From the NCBI RefSeq assembly GCF_016583795.1, contig NZ_NRRS01000007.1, forward strand, positions 1 to 64,000: a stretch of 64,000 nucleotides of DNA. Direction: 5' to 3'. Positions 48,401 through 55,908 of the stretch are shown piece by piece (positions within the stretch are counted from its first letter, which is position 1; the number at the start of each line of letters is the position of its first letter). Position numbers and translations under genes: made by a program. The notes beneath the pieces are model-generated. The model was given only the letters and a program-made list of their open reading frames with translations, was not told the origin of the DNA and did no database searches. Origin of the DNA: Rhabdochromatium marinum (GTDB lineage Bacteria > Pseudomonadota > Gammaproteobacteria > Chromatiales > Chromatiaceae).

Positions 48401-48577
48401 TCCAACCGCGCCTAACCAGCCGGTCTTATCGATCCAATTCTCTCCATCGGTCGCGTCATACAACGCAATCAAGGCCGCGCGCTCGCTGGCCGGGATCGCT
48501 GCCTGTGCCGGCTGCTGCCACAGACAGACACTCGACAACAGCAACATCGAAATCGCGGCTTTTTTGAATATAATCAT
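42413..48577 (-). CDS. Large secreted LRR-Ig-RHS repeat protein, possible polymorphic toxin
   Basis: 2054 aa with a signal peptide (about 1-26). Domains: plant-like leucine-rich repeats (about 80-195, repeating GSIPAELGQLxQL), three near-identical Ig-like repeats of about 105 aa (about 245-565), a beta domain (about 568-660), an RHS N-terminal region (GNYHLATTDMSV, near 700), a long array of YD repeats (about 860-1725), and the RHS core ending DPSGK near 1855. After the core a 200-aa C-terminal part differs from the rest and is AT-richer; this is the place for a variable toxin, but no toxin family is recognised. No immunity-like gene follows: 280 bases of hairpins and then a transposase remnant. 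Adhesion or contact-dependent competition is inferred. Confidence 0.85.
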   Translation of the reverse strand: MIIFKKAAISMLLLSSVCLWQQPAQAAIPASERAALIALYDATDGENWIDKTGWLGAVGTECGWEAGTGQGWYGVYCSSDANGSHVVAIEIIGNQLGGSIPAELGQLSQLQYLNLSLNQLGGSIPAELGQLNQLIGLYLYDNQINGSIPAELGQLSQLQYLNLSINQFSGSIPAELGQLNQLSLFEVSNNIITNIATQIAQLTCSFSISNNCLSESTLDPAVATFLDQKDPGWQATQKTSCTVVDNPPTVTINTSGSSDNNPKTADFDLDVTVTDDIGLQAVAYTVKTSSSDLTGQNGVVNLNGTMDTATFLIDLDSLAVGSYKIEVGASDTKPQESARKEYLFQKVDPTNDNPPIVTINTSGSGDNNPKTADFDLDVTVTDDIGLQAVSYTVKTSSGDSTGQNGVVNLTGTTDTAIFLIDLDSLAVGSYKIEVGASDTKPQESARKEYLFQKVETTDNPPIVTINTSGSGYYNPKTADFSINVTVTDDIGLQSVAYAIKTSSGDSTGQNGVVNLTGTTDTATFLIDLDSLAVGSYKIEVGASDTKPQESARQEYLFQKVESGQVPTITDFTVGEGTIPETGLRFTVTLSEPLPDGYGVFVNFDDQQGHWFGVGQDGWHLELQDQGDSMTYMVDYSLVKPGLRSFRAGIFQLNDPGDSDDTLVGDYTDSQTCTEVSCLEAVAIPNSYGDPAITGSGSELFKQVDVSNGNYHLATTDMSVDGKGPAFAFSRAYNSLALRPWTFGYEAKIAFVPDSFDRQVTIGPREDGRVQFFYKDMDDLWYTLNPGNFDQLMEDPDGSGDFVLYTQGNRLYRFAPPTTTEPGDLKSIEDRMGNALTFHYTGSDLTGATDANGRDYSITRDGNHRVQRVTDFAGRYVEYTYDANGMITDVRNMRDYHDRYAYVGTTGEDRYRLASITDPRGNVQMRIDYAPVTFTINGEDDTQDRVVTLTDGADAMTTFSYPFVEQSSSPFYLKQATGIEQPEVNGVNSNVVFMLDDQRTRVEARLDTVNAAEYVRTQGYQGYDGLDRQHVAEAALVVQVTDPNNNTTAIRYDDLARNRPDKVTDAAHGDYLASYEAIPGAPNLTALNSTQQPGVPATQFDDFSPTGQAGSITDPLGNTTTRTFDANAWISEETKPLGNSTGYSYDEFGNLWLINWAINNPNPLVGGQTRRIHDNLGRLIEETSPSSLVTRYTYDEHSNILTKNEQGGGIDYTTQYGYDNSDNLIWTIDPLNHRTDYIYDVLNRKIEEKYRVDGVDHIRRYTYDAMGRLATVTDERGNATTTHYDARSQVIEKINPLNETTTYTYDANGNVATVTDGDGHTLTYSYDELNRKIKQRDDEGHEQQWTYYPNGQVASHEDARGNITRYTYDASGNLKETLQDGKVTKADYDGNGNLVTVTDPAGHITRYTYDALDRRTSTTLHHGQQWIYEYDSAGNLISETTPNGEKTQQIFDELGRVTQRTEYDANQSLTRSIGYTYDANSNVTSIATGGGTIEYTYDAINRITSVTDQKGQTLSYAYDLAGNRTRLTYPGNKIVSYVYDEADRLDSLTDWLNQTTSYTRNQAGQVTDITNGNGTKAHFDYDDAGRLVRLQNLHANNSVISSHDLTLDEAGNITQATVDLPLMPTLPAGIDAMTYDNTNRLQTAAGKTYTHDDSGRIIEEDANGVQTIYQFDIKDHISQITRDGTILSQYAYDLNDNRISQTQNGVETRYVIDPLASLPNVIAETTAQGAISRYYVYGEGLVSQIDASGNSHYYHFDPTGHTLALTDASGTVTDEYAYSPYGHTTSQGSTPNPFRFVGKYGVMDDGNGLHYMRARYYKEDIMRFVSLDALHGDMLTPQALNRYAYVLGDPVMGVDPSGKKEGYDNYSGYVMSENGLEGPEINQSPTGKIWRPELLNDSSPTRWNFKTEDVLGSSGISILNMEATYGIIGDYVYVKESASLFLTYEDSWAELKLPSAGIEGCGKLKTPSTLLLDTTIEICGGLSTPGLGFLLKSSGPALVGVGLSGGVGPVSAKFQVGINFDVLMQTKAVESYIKFGDWLRSIPNPVALRRMFGFH
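46895..47845 (-). repeat. Three tandem Ig-like coding repeats
   Basis: Three direct repeats of about 315 bases within the large RHS gene, highly similar at the DNA level, each encoding an unit that begins PxVTINTSGS and ends EYLFQKV. Such similarity favours copy-number change by recombination and can cause assembly collapse. Confidence 0.85.
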
Positions 48578-49141
48578 CCCGGCACCTGAATCGTTCTGGC
48601 TCTAGAAAAAATGCGGCGGATCTGTCAGCTGGACTTGCCGCATCGGAAGCAGATCCTACTTGATAAGGTCATCGATCTTTACGCTCTCATCTGTTCACCC
48701 GGAGGGTGATCGCGTTTCGTGTGATCGCAGGCAAATCGTATCGGCATGACCCAATGATGGCCATCATGGTGTCTAAAATATACCCGGAAATCGCTCGTGG
48801 CAACCGCAACGCCGGAGAAGGCTGCAAAGCATTTGTAATTTAAAAACAAATACTTAGCGATTTTCTAATGCCATAAAAATAATGCGGGATTCTAGTTATC
48901 CAAACACAATCCCGTCAAGCTATTTTTTTTGGTCGCTCATGAATTGTGGTCGATATTATTTGCTGCCAGACTGGAATTGCGGAAATGGAAGTTGCTTGCC
49001 CGGCCGCGAAGGCTGCGGTTCCGGCTCCTCACCACATCGTCGAGCGGTATACAGAGTGGCGAACGGTCGAATACTGACCATTGCTTGTTGCGCACGGGTT
49101 GCTGTAGAAGAGGCTGAATAATCAGGCACAGGGATCCCGCG
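48578..49141. other. AT-rich divergent intergenic region with a perfect palindrome
   Basis: About 560 bases between the large RHS gene and the ATPase gene, which point away from each other, so promoters for both should be here. ATGATGGCCATCAT at 48754-48767 is a perfect 14-base palindrome, a possible binding site. ATTTGT/ACAAAT at 48832-48852 form a weaker inverted repeat. No convincing gene is seen. Confidence 0.5.
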
Positions 49142-50716
49142 ATGCGCTTTTTCAACACCGAAGGCCCGAATCAATCCGAGCGTCATTACAGTCTGCCACC
49201 CTTGAGCCGCTGGGATCTGGACGCGATTCTCGGGCTGATCGATCAGGATAAGTATTTCCTGCTCCATGCTCCGCGCCAGACCGGTAAAACCAGTTGTCTG
49301 CTGGCGCTGGCCGAGCATCTGAACCAGGCGGGTCGCTATCGGGCTTTGTATGTCAATATCGAAAGCGCGCAGGCGGCGCGCGAACAAGTTGCGCTCGGCA
49401 TGGCGGCGGTGGTGCAGGCGATCGCCAACAGCGCCCGCTGGCGCTTGGGCGATACCACGACGGAACCGCTGGCGCAGCAGGTGCTCCGCGATCAGGCGGG
49501 GCTCACGAGTCTGGAGTCCTTTCTCACCCGCTGGTGTGAACAATCGCCTCAACCCCTAGTGCTGCTGCTTGATGAGGTCGATGCGCTCATCGGCGATACC
49601 CTGATCTCGCTGCTGCGTCAGTTGCGCGCGGGCTACCCGCAGCGCCCGCACCATTTCCCCCAGACGGTAATTTTGTGTGGGGTGCGCGATCTGCGCGACT
49701 ATCGTATCCATTCAACGTCCGAGTCCGCCGTCATCACCGGCGGCAGCGCCTTCAACATCAAGGCCAAATCGTTGCGGTTGGGGGATTTCAGTGCACATGA
49801 GGTGAGGACTCTGCTCGGCGAACATACCGAGGAGACCGGGCAGCTTTTTACACCCGAGGCATTGGACCGGGTCTGGGCGCTGACGCAGGGCCAGCCCTGG
49901 CTGGTCAATGCCCTGGCCTATGAAAGCTGTTTCGAGATGCCCGAGGGGCGCGACCGCGCTTGCCCGATCGGGGTTGAGCTGATCGACCGGGCCAAGGAAA
50001 ACCTGATCCTGCGCCGCGTCACCCATCTGGATCAGTTGGCCGACAAGCTGCGCGAGGAGCGGGTGCGCCGGGTGATCGAGCCGATGCTGGCCGGCACGCT
50101 GCCGAGCGAGGTGCCCGAAGATGACCGTCAGTATCTGGTGGATCTGGGTCTGTTGCGCCGCGATGGCAGTGGCGGGTTGGTGATTGCCAATCCGATCTAC
50201 CGAGAGGTGTTGCCGCGCGCCCTGGCCAGCGGGCCGCAGGATTCACTGCCGCAAATCGCCCCGACCTGGCTTGACCCCGACGGTCGTCTCAACCCCGATC
50301 GCCTGCTCGACGCTTTTCTCGCCTTCTGGCGTCAGCACGGCCAGCCGCTGTTCGCCAGCGCCCCCTATCATGAGATCGCCCCGCATCTGGTGCTGATGGC
50401 TTTCCTGCATCGCGTCATCAACGGTGGCGGCACGCTAGAGCGCGAGTACGCCATCGGCGCGGGCCGCATGGATCTGTGCCTGCGCTATGGCGCGGTGACG
50501 CTGGGCTTGGAACTCAAGGTCTGGCGCGACGGTGCCCCGGATCCTCTGACCCAGGGGTTGACGCAACTGGACGCCTATCTGGCCGGACTGGGACTGGACC
50601 ACGGCTGGCTGGTGATCTTCGACCGGCGCGCCGGGCAGCCACCACTCGCCGAACGCACCACCAGTGCCGAAACGACCAGTTCCCAGGGACGACGGATTTT
50701 GGTGATCCGCGCTTAA
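49142..50716 (+). CDS. AAA-type ATPase with C-terminal PD-(D/E)XK nuclease-like domain
   Basis: 524 aa. The N-terminal ATPase has Walker A with K49 (APRQTGKTS) and Walker B with D144-E145 (LVLLLDEVD). A winged-helix-like middle follows. The C-terminal part contains RMDLCLRYG with D444 and LELKVW with E457 and K459, the D...ExK signature of restriction-like nucleases. This matches a large family of ATP-binding proteins common in Chromatiales and other bacteria, often in accessory regions, with unproven functions. It stands alone between an RHS gene and psd. A defence or DNA-processing role is inferred. Confidence 0.82.
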   Translation: MRFFNTEGPNQSERHYSLPPLSRWDLDAILGLIDQDKYFLLHAPRQTGKTSCLLALAEHLNQAGRYRALYVNIESAQAAREQVALGMAAVVQAIANSARWRLGDTTTEPLAQQVLRDQAGLTSLESFLTRWCEQSPQPLVLLLDEVDALIGDTLISLLRQLRAGYPQRPHHFPQTVILCGVRDLRDYRIHSTSESAVITGGSAFNIKAKSLRLGDFSAHEVRTLLGEHTEETGQLFTPEALDRVWALTQGQPWLVNALAYESCFEMPEGRDRACPIGVELIDRAKENLILRRVTHLDQLADKLREERVRRVIEPMLAGTLPSEVPEDDRQYLVDLGLLRRDGSGGLVIANPIYREVLPRALASGPQDSLPQIAPTWLDPDGRLNPDRLLDAFLAFWRQHGQPLFASAPYHEIAPHLVLMAFLHRVINGGGTLEREYAIGAGRMDLCLRYGAVTLGLELKVWRDGAPDPLTQGLTQLDAYLAGLGLDHGWLVIFDRRAGQPPLAERTTSAETTSSQGRRILVIRA

Positions 50717-50782
50717 AGCGACAAGATTATCATCTCATGCCGTGTATAAAAAAGAAATCGTAGTTTTTCGAACCAGGCGTTG

Positions 50783-51697
50783 TCAAAATTGCGTATTTCG
50801 AACGGGACACGGTTTAAGGGGCGCGCGACAGCGCACCTGGGTGCCGGCGTGCAAGTGCGGCCAGTGTTCAGCAGCGACGGCTGGCAACAGGAGTATCACG
50901 GTCGAACCCATATTGAAACGACCCATTTCTTCGCCTCGGGCCAGCGTGATCCCGGCCTCATGCGCACCCGGCGCCGGATAGTCAATCCGGGTCAGGCGCT
51001 GACCGCGTGGCGGGGTCACCTCGCCCGCCCAGACGGTTTCGATACTGCCGACAAAGATCGCGCCAACCAGCACCAGCGCCATGGGACCAAAGCGTGTGGC
51101 AAAGAGGGTCACCACCCGCTCATTGCGCGCAAAGAGTCCTGGCACGCCCGCCACGGTGGTCGGATTGACGCTGAACAGGCGTCCCGGCACATGCAGCATT
51201 TGCGTCAGATGCCCGTCAAGCGGCATGTGAATACGATGATAATCGCGCGGCGACAGATACAGCGTCGCGAAGTATCCGCCAACCAGGGGAGCGGCTAGTT
51301 CGGCATCACCGAGCAAATCCGCCAGCCCAAACCACTGGCCTTTGCACTGGAACAGGCGCGTCCCATCAATGCGCCCGGCGGCGCTGACCGCGCCATCAAC
51401 TGGGCTGAGCAGTATCGCGGTCTCTGCCGGCAATGGGCGCGCATCCGCTCGCAGCGCCCGGGTGAAAAAAGCATTGAAACTGGGGTAAGACTCCACGTCA
51501 GGGGCTGCGGCCTCGCGCAGATCCACAGCAAAATGCGCGCTAAAGCGCCGGATCAGCCAGTGGGTGACAGCCCCCAGGCGCAGCCGGGTTAACCACAGCA
51601 TCAGACGCGAGAGTCCATGCTGTGGCAACGCATATTGCAACCAGACGAACAGGCGTGCGGCCGCTGACCGGCGCGCGGAAGGCTTGGTATCCACCAT
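50783..51697 (-). CDS. psd: Phosphatidylserine decarboxylase
   Basis: 304 aa. It makes phosphatidylethanolamine at the inner membrane and matures by self-cleavage to form a pyruvoyl group. Family motifs: SPVDGAVSAAGRI, YLSPRDYHRIHMPLDG (catalytic histidine region), VGAIFVGSIETVW, and the cleavage site FNMGSTVILL with the GST serine. The C-terminus beyond it is somewhat long. The ATG directly abuts the stop of the upstream gene, so the two are probably translated together. It converges with the ATPase gene. Confidence 0.95.
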   Translation of the reverse strand: MVDTKPSARRSAAARLFVWLQYALPQHGLSRLMLWLTRLRLGAVTHWLIRRFSAHFAVDLREAAAPDVESYPSFNAFFTRALRADARPLPAETAILLSPVDGAVSAAGRIDGTRLFQCKGQWFGLADLLGDAELAAPLVGGYFATLYLSPRDYHRIHMPLDGHLTQMLHVPGRLFSVNPTTVAGVPGLFARNERVVTLFATRFGPMALVLVGAIFVGSIETVWAGEVTPPRGQRLTRIDYPAPGAHEAGITLARGEEMGRFNMGSTVILLLPAVAAEHWPHLHAGTQVRCRAPLKPCPVRNTQF

Positions 51698-52387
51698 TCA
51701 GGGTTCCTGCGAGGGGTGATCAGCCAGTTGCCGCACATCCGAGGCCACCTGAGCCGGCGGTTGCACAGCGGGGAAAATAGCCACCAGGGCGTTGTGGGGA
51801 TCAATCAGATAGAGCGCAACCGGCGTAGCGGCCACGTCTGTATCTGCGTCTGGAGATTGCAGCGCATCAGTCGTGGGCACTGGCCCGACCAGGCTGGCCT
51901 GCAAGCGCTCACGTTGCTCAGCCGAGCCGGTCAGCACCCAGGCTGAGGGCAGCAAGCGGCGAAAGTCCCGCGCCAGGGGCGCATTCAGCGGCGCGCTGAC
52001 CAGCACCAAGCGTAACTGAGCACGCAGATCCGGGCGATCCGCCAGGCGGTTGAAGACCTCCAGCAGGCGCGTCATGGTCAACTGCCCGCGCAGCGACGCC
52101 ACCGGCGCAAAGCCAAGCAGCACCCAGTCACCGGCGAAGGCATCGGATGTCATCGGCTGCGCCTGTTCATCCTCAAGCTGCCAGACCGGCAAAGGCACCG
52201 GCGGGCGCAACCGCACGCCAGCAATGGATGCCGTCGGGGCCTGACGCAGCGACACCTGATTACCCCATTGATAGCCAATCAGAAAAAGCCCCACGGCGAG
52301 CAACGCCATGAGCAAACGCCGCGCGAATGAGCGCCGCTGCCACAGCGTTGGCAGGAGAGATTTGCGGTGCGACTTTGATTCCAACAT
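51698..52387 (-). CDS. SCO1/SenC-like membrane-anchored thioredoxin-fold protein lacking the cysteine pair
   Basis: About 229 aa from ATG 52387. One membrane segment (about 27-42) anchors a periplasmic domain. The domain follows the SCO/thioredoxin pattern: LEDEQAQPMTSDAFAGDWVLLGF, then a helix, LVLVSAPLN, and a C-terminal LYLIDPHNALVAIF. Where SCO proteins have a copper-binding CxxxC after the first strand, this one reads APVASLRGQL, with no cysteine. It therefore cannot bind copper in the normal way. The stop abuts the psd ATG. Confidence 0.65.
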   Translation of the reverse strand: MLESKSHRKSLLPTLWQRRSFARRLLMALLAVGLFLIGYQWGNQVSLRQAPTASIAGVRLRPPVPLPVWQLEDEQAQPMTSDAFAGDWVLLGFAPVASLRGQLTMTRLLEVFNRLADRPDLRAQLRLVLVSAPLNAPLARDFRRLLPSAWVLTGSAEQRERLQASLVGPVPTTDALQSPDADTDVAATPVALYLIDPHNALVAIFPAVQPPAQVASDVRQLADHPSQEP

Positions 52388-52608
52388 AGCAACGCTGACC
52401 CAATAACCAAAACTGACCCGATACGACCCAAGCGGCTTGTGGCACGGCAGTATAAGCCCAGCCGCTGCGGGCGGCCTGCCAGACCAGAGGCACCACAGCA
52501 TCGGGCGACGTTGAGAATCTCCGCGCCAAGCCTTACCTTGCTTAGCAACACCTTGCTCAGCAACGCAAGCACGCAACCCAAGGCAGCCCACGCAAGCGGC
52601 GGAGGCCA

Positions 52609-53031
52609 ATGTTCATGAGTGATCGAATCGACAAGACTGAGGCGCAGTGGCGTGAAACCCTCACCCCCGAGCAATTCCGGGTATGTCGCCAACAGGGCAC
52701 CGAGCCGGCGTTCACCGGCGCCTACTGGAATCTCAAGGCATCGGGTAGCTATCACTGCGTCGCCTGTGGTGCACCCCTGTTTCACTCCGCGCACAAGTTC
52801 GATTCCGGCACCGGCTGGCCGAGCTTCTTTGATGTCGCAGACAAAGGCGCCGTCGCCGCACAACAGGACCGCAGCCACGGCATGGTTCGCACCGAAGTGC
52901 ACTGCCAGCGCTGCGGCTCACATCTCGGGCATCTGTTCCCGGATGGGCCGGCACCCACCGGCCAGCGTTACTGCATTAATTCGGCATCCCTGCACTTCGA
53001 GCCGCAGGACGCTGAGGAGACGACGGCCTAA
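52609..53031 (+). CDS. msrB: Peptide-methionine (R)-S-oxide reductase MsrB
   Basis: 140 aa, with ATG 52609 or 52615 as the start. It reduces R-methionine sulfoxide in proteins. Two zinc-binding CxxC pairs are present (CVACG and CQRCG), as are FDSGTGWPSF, SHLGHLFPDGP and the catalytic cysteine in RYCINSASL (C122). The length and motifs match single-domain MsrB. It is divergent from the SCO-like gene and converges with pilT, overlapping by 4 bases. Confidence 0.95.
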   Translation: MFMSDRIDKTEAQWRETLTPEQFRVCRQQGTEPAFTGAYWNLKASGSYHCVACGAPLFHSAHKFDSGTGWPSFFDVADKGAVAAQQDRSHGMVRTEVHCQRCGSHLGHLFPDGPAPTGQRYCINSASLHFEPQDAEETTA

Positions 53032-54065
53032 CTGAAGGCTTCCTTATTCTGCGCCTTGGCGCGGGCATCGTGTTTTTTCAGCAGCCCCTTGCGCACCAGC
53101 TCTTGCAGGCATTGATCCAGCGTCTGCATGCCATGGGCCTGACCGGTCTGAATGGCGGAATACATCTGCGCGACCTTGTCCTCGCGAATCAGATTGCGGA
53201 TCGCGGGGGTGCCGATCATGATTTCGTGGGCGGCAATACGCCCACCATTGGGCTTTTTCAGCAATGTCTGCGAGATCACTGAGCGCAGGGATTCCGACAG
53301 CATGGAGCGCACCATGGTTTTTTCGGCGGCCGGGAAAACATCGACAATACGGTCGATGGTCTTGGCTGCCGAACTGGTATGCAGAGTACCAAACACCAGA
53401 TGGCCGGTTTCAGCCGCCGTCAGGGCCAGACGAATGGTTTCCAGGTCGCGCATCTCACCGACCAGCACGATGTCCGGATCCTGGCGCAAGGCCGAGCGTA
53501 GCGCCTCACTAAAGCCCAGGGTATCGCGGTGCACCTCACGCTGGTTAATCAGGCAGCGCTTGCTGATGTGCACAAACTCGATGGGATCTTCAATGGTTAG
53601 AATATGCTCATAGCGATTCTTATTGAGGAAATCGATCATAGCCGCCAGAGTGGTGGACTTACCCGAGCCGGTCGGCCCGGTCACCAGCACCAGCCCGCGC
53701 GGCACTTCGACAATCTCCTTAAAGATAGCCGGAGCATCGAGTTCTTCCAGGGTTAACACCTGCGACGGAATGGTACGGAACACCGCAGCTGCGCCGCGCT
53801 TCTGGTTGTAAGCATTGACACGAAACCGCGCCACACCGGGAATTTCAAAGGAAAAGTCAGTCTCCAGAAATTCCTCGTAGTCCTTGCGCTGCTTGTCATT
53901 CATGATGTCGTAGACCAGCGCATGCACCGCCCGATGCTCCAGCGGAGCAACATTGATACGGCGCATATCGCCATCGACACGAATCATCGGTGGCAAACCG
54001 GAGGACAGGTGCAGGTCTGAAGCTTTGTTCTTGACGCTGAAGGCCAGAAGCTCGGCAATGTCCAT
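53028..54065 (-). CDS. pilT: Type IV pilus retraction ATPase PilT
   Basis: About 345 aa from ATG 54065, which gives the conserved N-terminus MDIAELLAFSVKNKASDLHLS and has GGAG upstream. It powers pilus retraction for twitching motility. Walker A is GPTGSGKST; the Asp box is ILTIEDPIEFVH; Walker B is LRQDPDIVLVGEMRDLET; the His box is GHLVFGTLHT. The AIRNLIRE motif typical of PilT retraction ATPases is present. No pilU or yggS neighbour lies here. Confidence 0.94.
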   Translation of the reverse strand: MDIAELLAFSVKNKASDLHLSSGLPPMIRVDGDMRRINVAPLEHRAVHALVYDIMNDKQRKDYEEFLETDFSFEIPGVARFRVNAYNQKRGAAAVFRTIPSQVLTLEELDAPAIFKEIVEVPRGLVLVTGPTGSGKSTTLAAMIDFLNKNRYEHILTIEDPIEFVHISKRCLINQREVHRDTLGFSEALRSALRQDPDIVLVGEMRDLETIRLALTAAETGHLVFGTLHTSSAAKTIDRIVDVFPAAEKTMVRSMLSESLRSVISQTLLKKPNGGRIAAHEIMIGTPAIRNLIREDKVAQMYSAIQTGQAHGMQTLDQCLQELVRKGLLKKHDARAKAQNKEAFS

Positions 54066-54172
54066 TGAAGGAACTCCGCGAATTAACACAAAAGGCTGAG
54101 GTCACACAGCGCTCATGCGGCCATTAGCCACAGCCTGACAGCACACCGGCGCGCGCCCTCTGCCTTGGGATT

Positions 54173-54739
54173 CTAGCCTGCCGGTAGCGACTCTGCTGAA
54201 CCGGGCATTGCATCCGCACCTGCTGAAGCTCCGGCCGTGGCCTCCAGCGCAACGGCCTTGGCCAAAACCTGCTGTTCCATCCGCGCAGCAAAGGCCTCGA
54301 CCTGGGCACGCACTTCCAGATCGGCGATGCCAAGCATTTTCGCAGCCAGCAGCCCGGCATTGCGCGCGCCATTGATGGCCACAGTTGCCACTGGCACACC
54401 AGCCGGCATCTGCACAATAGACAACAGGGAATCCTGCCCACTGAGCGCTGTAGTCTTAACCGGCACACCAATCACCGGCAAGGGGGTCATGGCAGCGGTC
54501 ATGCCGGGCAGATGCGCCGCGCCGCCGGCACCGGCGATAATCACTGCCAATCCGCGCTGACTTGCTGTCCTGGCATAATCGAACAGCCGCTGCGGCGTGC
54601 GATGCGCCGAGACAATGGTCAGTTCAAAGGGAATGGCAAATTCGCTCAGCACGTCCGCCGCCGCCTGCATCACCGGCAGATCCGAGTCACTGCCCATGAT
54701 GATGCCGACCCTGGGCCGAGCCTTCTGTGTTGCGGTCAA
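54173..54739 (-). CDS. purE: N5-carboxyaminoimidazole ribonucleotide mutase PurE
   Basis: 188 aa. It moves the carboxylate from N5-CAIR to form CAIR in purine synthesis. Signatures: [28 protein letters not shown] (catalytic histidine), [27 protein letters not shown], and [22 protein letters not shown]. The last 25 or so residues are a nonconserved Ala/Gly-rich tail. Its ATG overlaps the purK stop by 4 bases. It ends the cso-cbbR-purK run. Confidence 0.96.
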   Translation of the reverse strand: MTATQKARPRVGIIMGSDSDLPVMQAAADVLSEFAIPFELTIVSAHRTPQRLFDYARTASQRGLAVIIAGAGGAAHLPGMTAAMTPLPVIGVPVKTTALSGQDSLLSIVQMPAGVPVATVAINGARNAGLLAAKMLGIADLEVRAQVEAFAARMEQQVLAKAVALEATAGASAGADAMPGSAESLPAG

Positions 54740-55908
54740 GGATGATCCTCCCCGGTAATCTCAATCAGCTCGCGAACCTGTTGAGCCTTGCGGTATGCCT
54801 GTTCGATGTCGGCATCCAGCACGGTCACATGGCCCATTTTACGATAGGGACGGGTCGCCGCCTTGCCGTAAATATGCACCGCCACGCCAGGAATCGCCAG
54901 CGCCGCGCGCAGCCCCTTAATAACCGGGCGACCATGATGCCCCGGGGCGCCCAACAGATTGACCATGGCGGCCGGGCACAGCTGATCGGTCGCCCCGAGT
55001 GGCAGGCCGGCAATGGCGCGCAGATGCTGCTCGAACTGATCGGTCACGCAGGCCTCAATGGTGTAATGACCTGAATTATGGGTGCGCGGTGCGACTTCGT
55101 TAATCAGCAGTTCACCGCTGGACGTCAGAAACATCTCAACGCCGAAGATGCCGACGCCATCGAGTGCCTGCACGGTACGCTGCGCAAGTTGCTCAGCCGC
55201 CGCCGCCGTTGCAGCCTCAATGCGCGCCGGCGCCAGCAGCCAATCGAGAATATTGTGCTCTGGACAGACGCGCATTTCCACCGCCGGATAGCTGCGACTC
55301 TCACCATCGCGCCCACGCGCGACCATGACCGCAAGCTCCATGGCCGCCGGCACAAAGCGCTCAATCAGCGAGGGCACCGGCAGATGCTTGGCGAAGTCTT
55401 CCGGGCCGCGCAGCACCGCAACGCCACGCCCGTCATACCCGCCCCGGCAGGCCTTTTGCACCAGCGGATAACCAAAGCTGGCACAAAGCTCAGCCTGTGG
55501 CTCCGGCATGGCGCGAAATTCAGCAACCGGCAGACCGGCGGACGCCAGCGCTTCTTTCTGGCGCAGTTTATCCTGCACCACAGCGAGCAACTGTGGATGC
55601 GGAAAGATCGGCCGACCTTCCTTGCTCAGTTCCGCGAGGATGGTGCTGTCGATATCTTCCAGATCGAAGGTGGTGAGATCGCAGGATTCCGCCAACTCAC
55701 GCAGTGCCGCTGCATCCTGATAATTGGCAACGATCTGATGGCCGGAGACCTGGCCGGCCGGCGAATTGGGCGTGGGATCCAGCACGGTGCAAGTGCAACC
55801 CAGCTGCTTTGCCGCTTTCACCATCATGCGCCCGAGCTGCCCGCCGCCGATGATGCCAATGCGCGCAACCGGGTAAGGGAAGCGGTCTTGATTCAAATGA
55901 GCCGTCAT
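54736..55908 (-). CDS. purK: 5-(Carboxyamino)imidazole ribonucleotide synthase PurK
   Basis: 390 aa ATP-grasp enzyme that uses ATP and bicarbonate to make N5-CAIR, the PurE substrate. The N-terminus carries [14 protein letters not shown]; the ATP-grasp core includes [17 protein letters not shown]; the metal-site region includes [28 protein letters not shown]. It overlaps purE downstream and cbbR upstream by 4 bases each. The CO2-fixation context is unusual because the enzyme consumes bicarbonate. Confidence 0.96.
   Translation of the reverse strand: MTAHLNQDRFPYPVARIGIIGGGQLGRMMVKAAKQLGCTCTVLDPTPNSPAGQVSGHQIVANYQDAAALRELAESCDLTTFDLEDIDSTILAELSKEGRPIFPHPQLLAVVQDKLRQKEALASAGLPVAEFRAMPEPQAELCASFGYPLVQKACRGGYDGRGVAVLRGPEDFAKHLPVPSLIERFVPAAMELAVMVARGRDGESRSYPAVEMRVCPEHNILDWLLAPARIEAATAAAAEQLAQRTVQALDGVGIFGVEMFLTSSGELLINEVAPRTHNSGHYTIEACVTDQFEQHLRAIAGLPLGATDQLCPAAMVNLLGAPGHHGRPVIKGLRAALAIPGVAVHIYGKAATRPYRKMGHVTVLDADIEQAYRKAQQVRELIEITGEDHP

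Noticed and set aside
48882-49121. 79-aa open frame before the ATPase gene
   Set aside because: Unusual Cys/Gly/Arg-rich sequence typical of noncoding translation, and it fills a promoter region.
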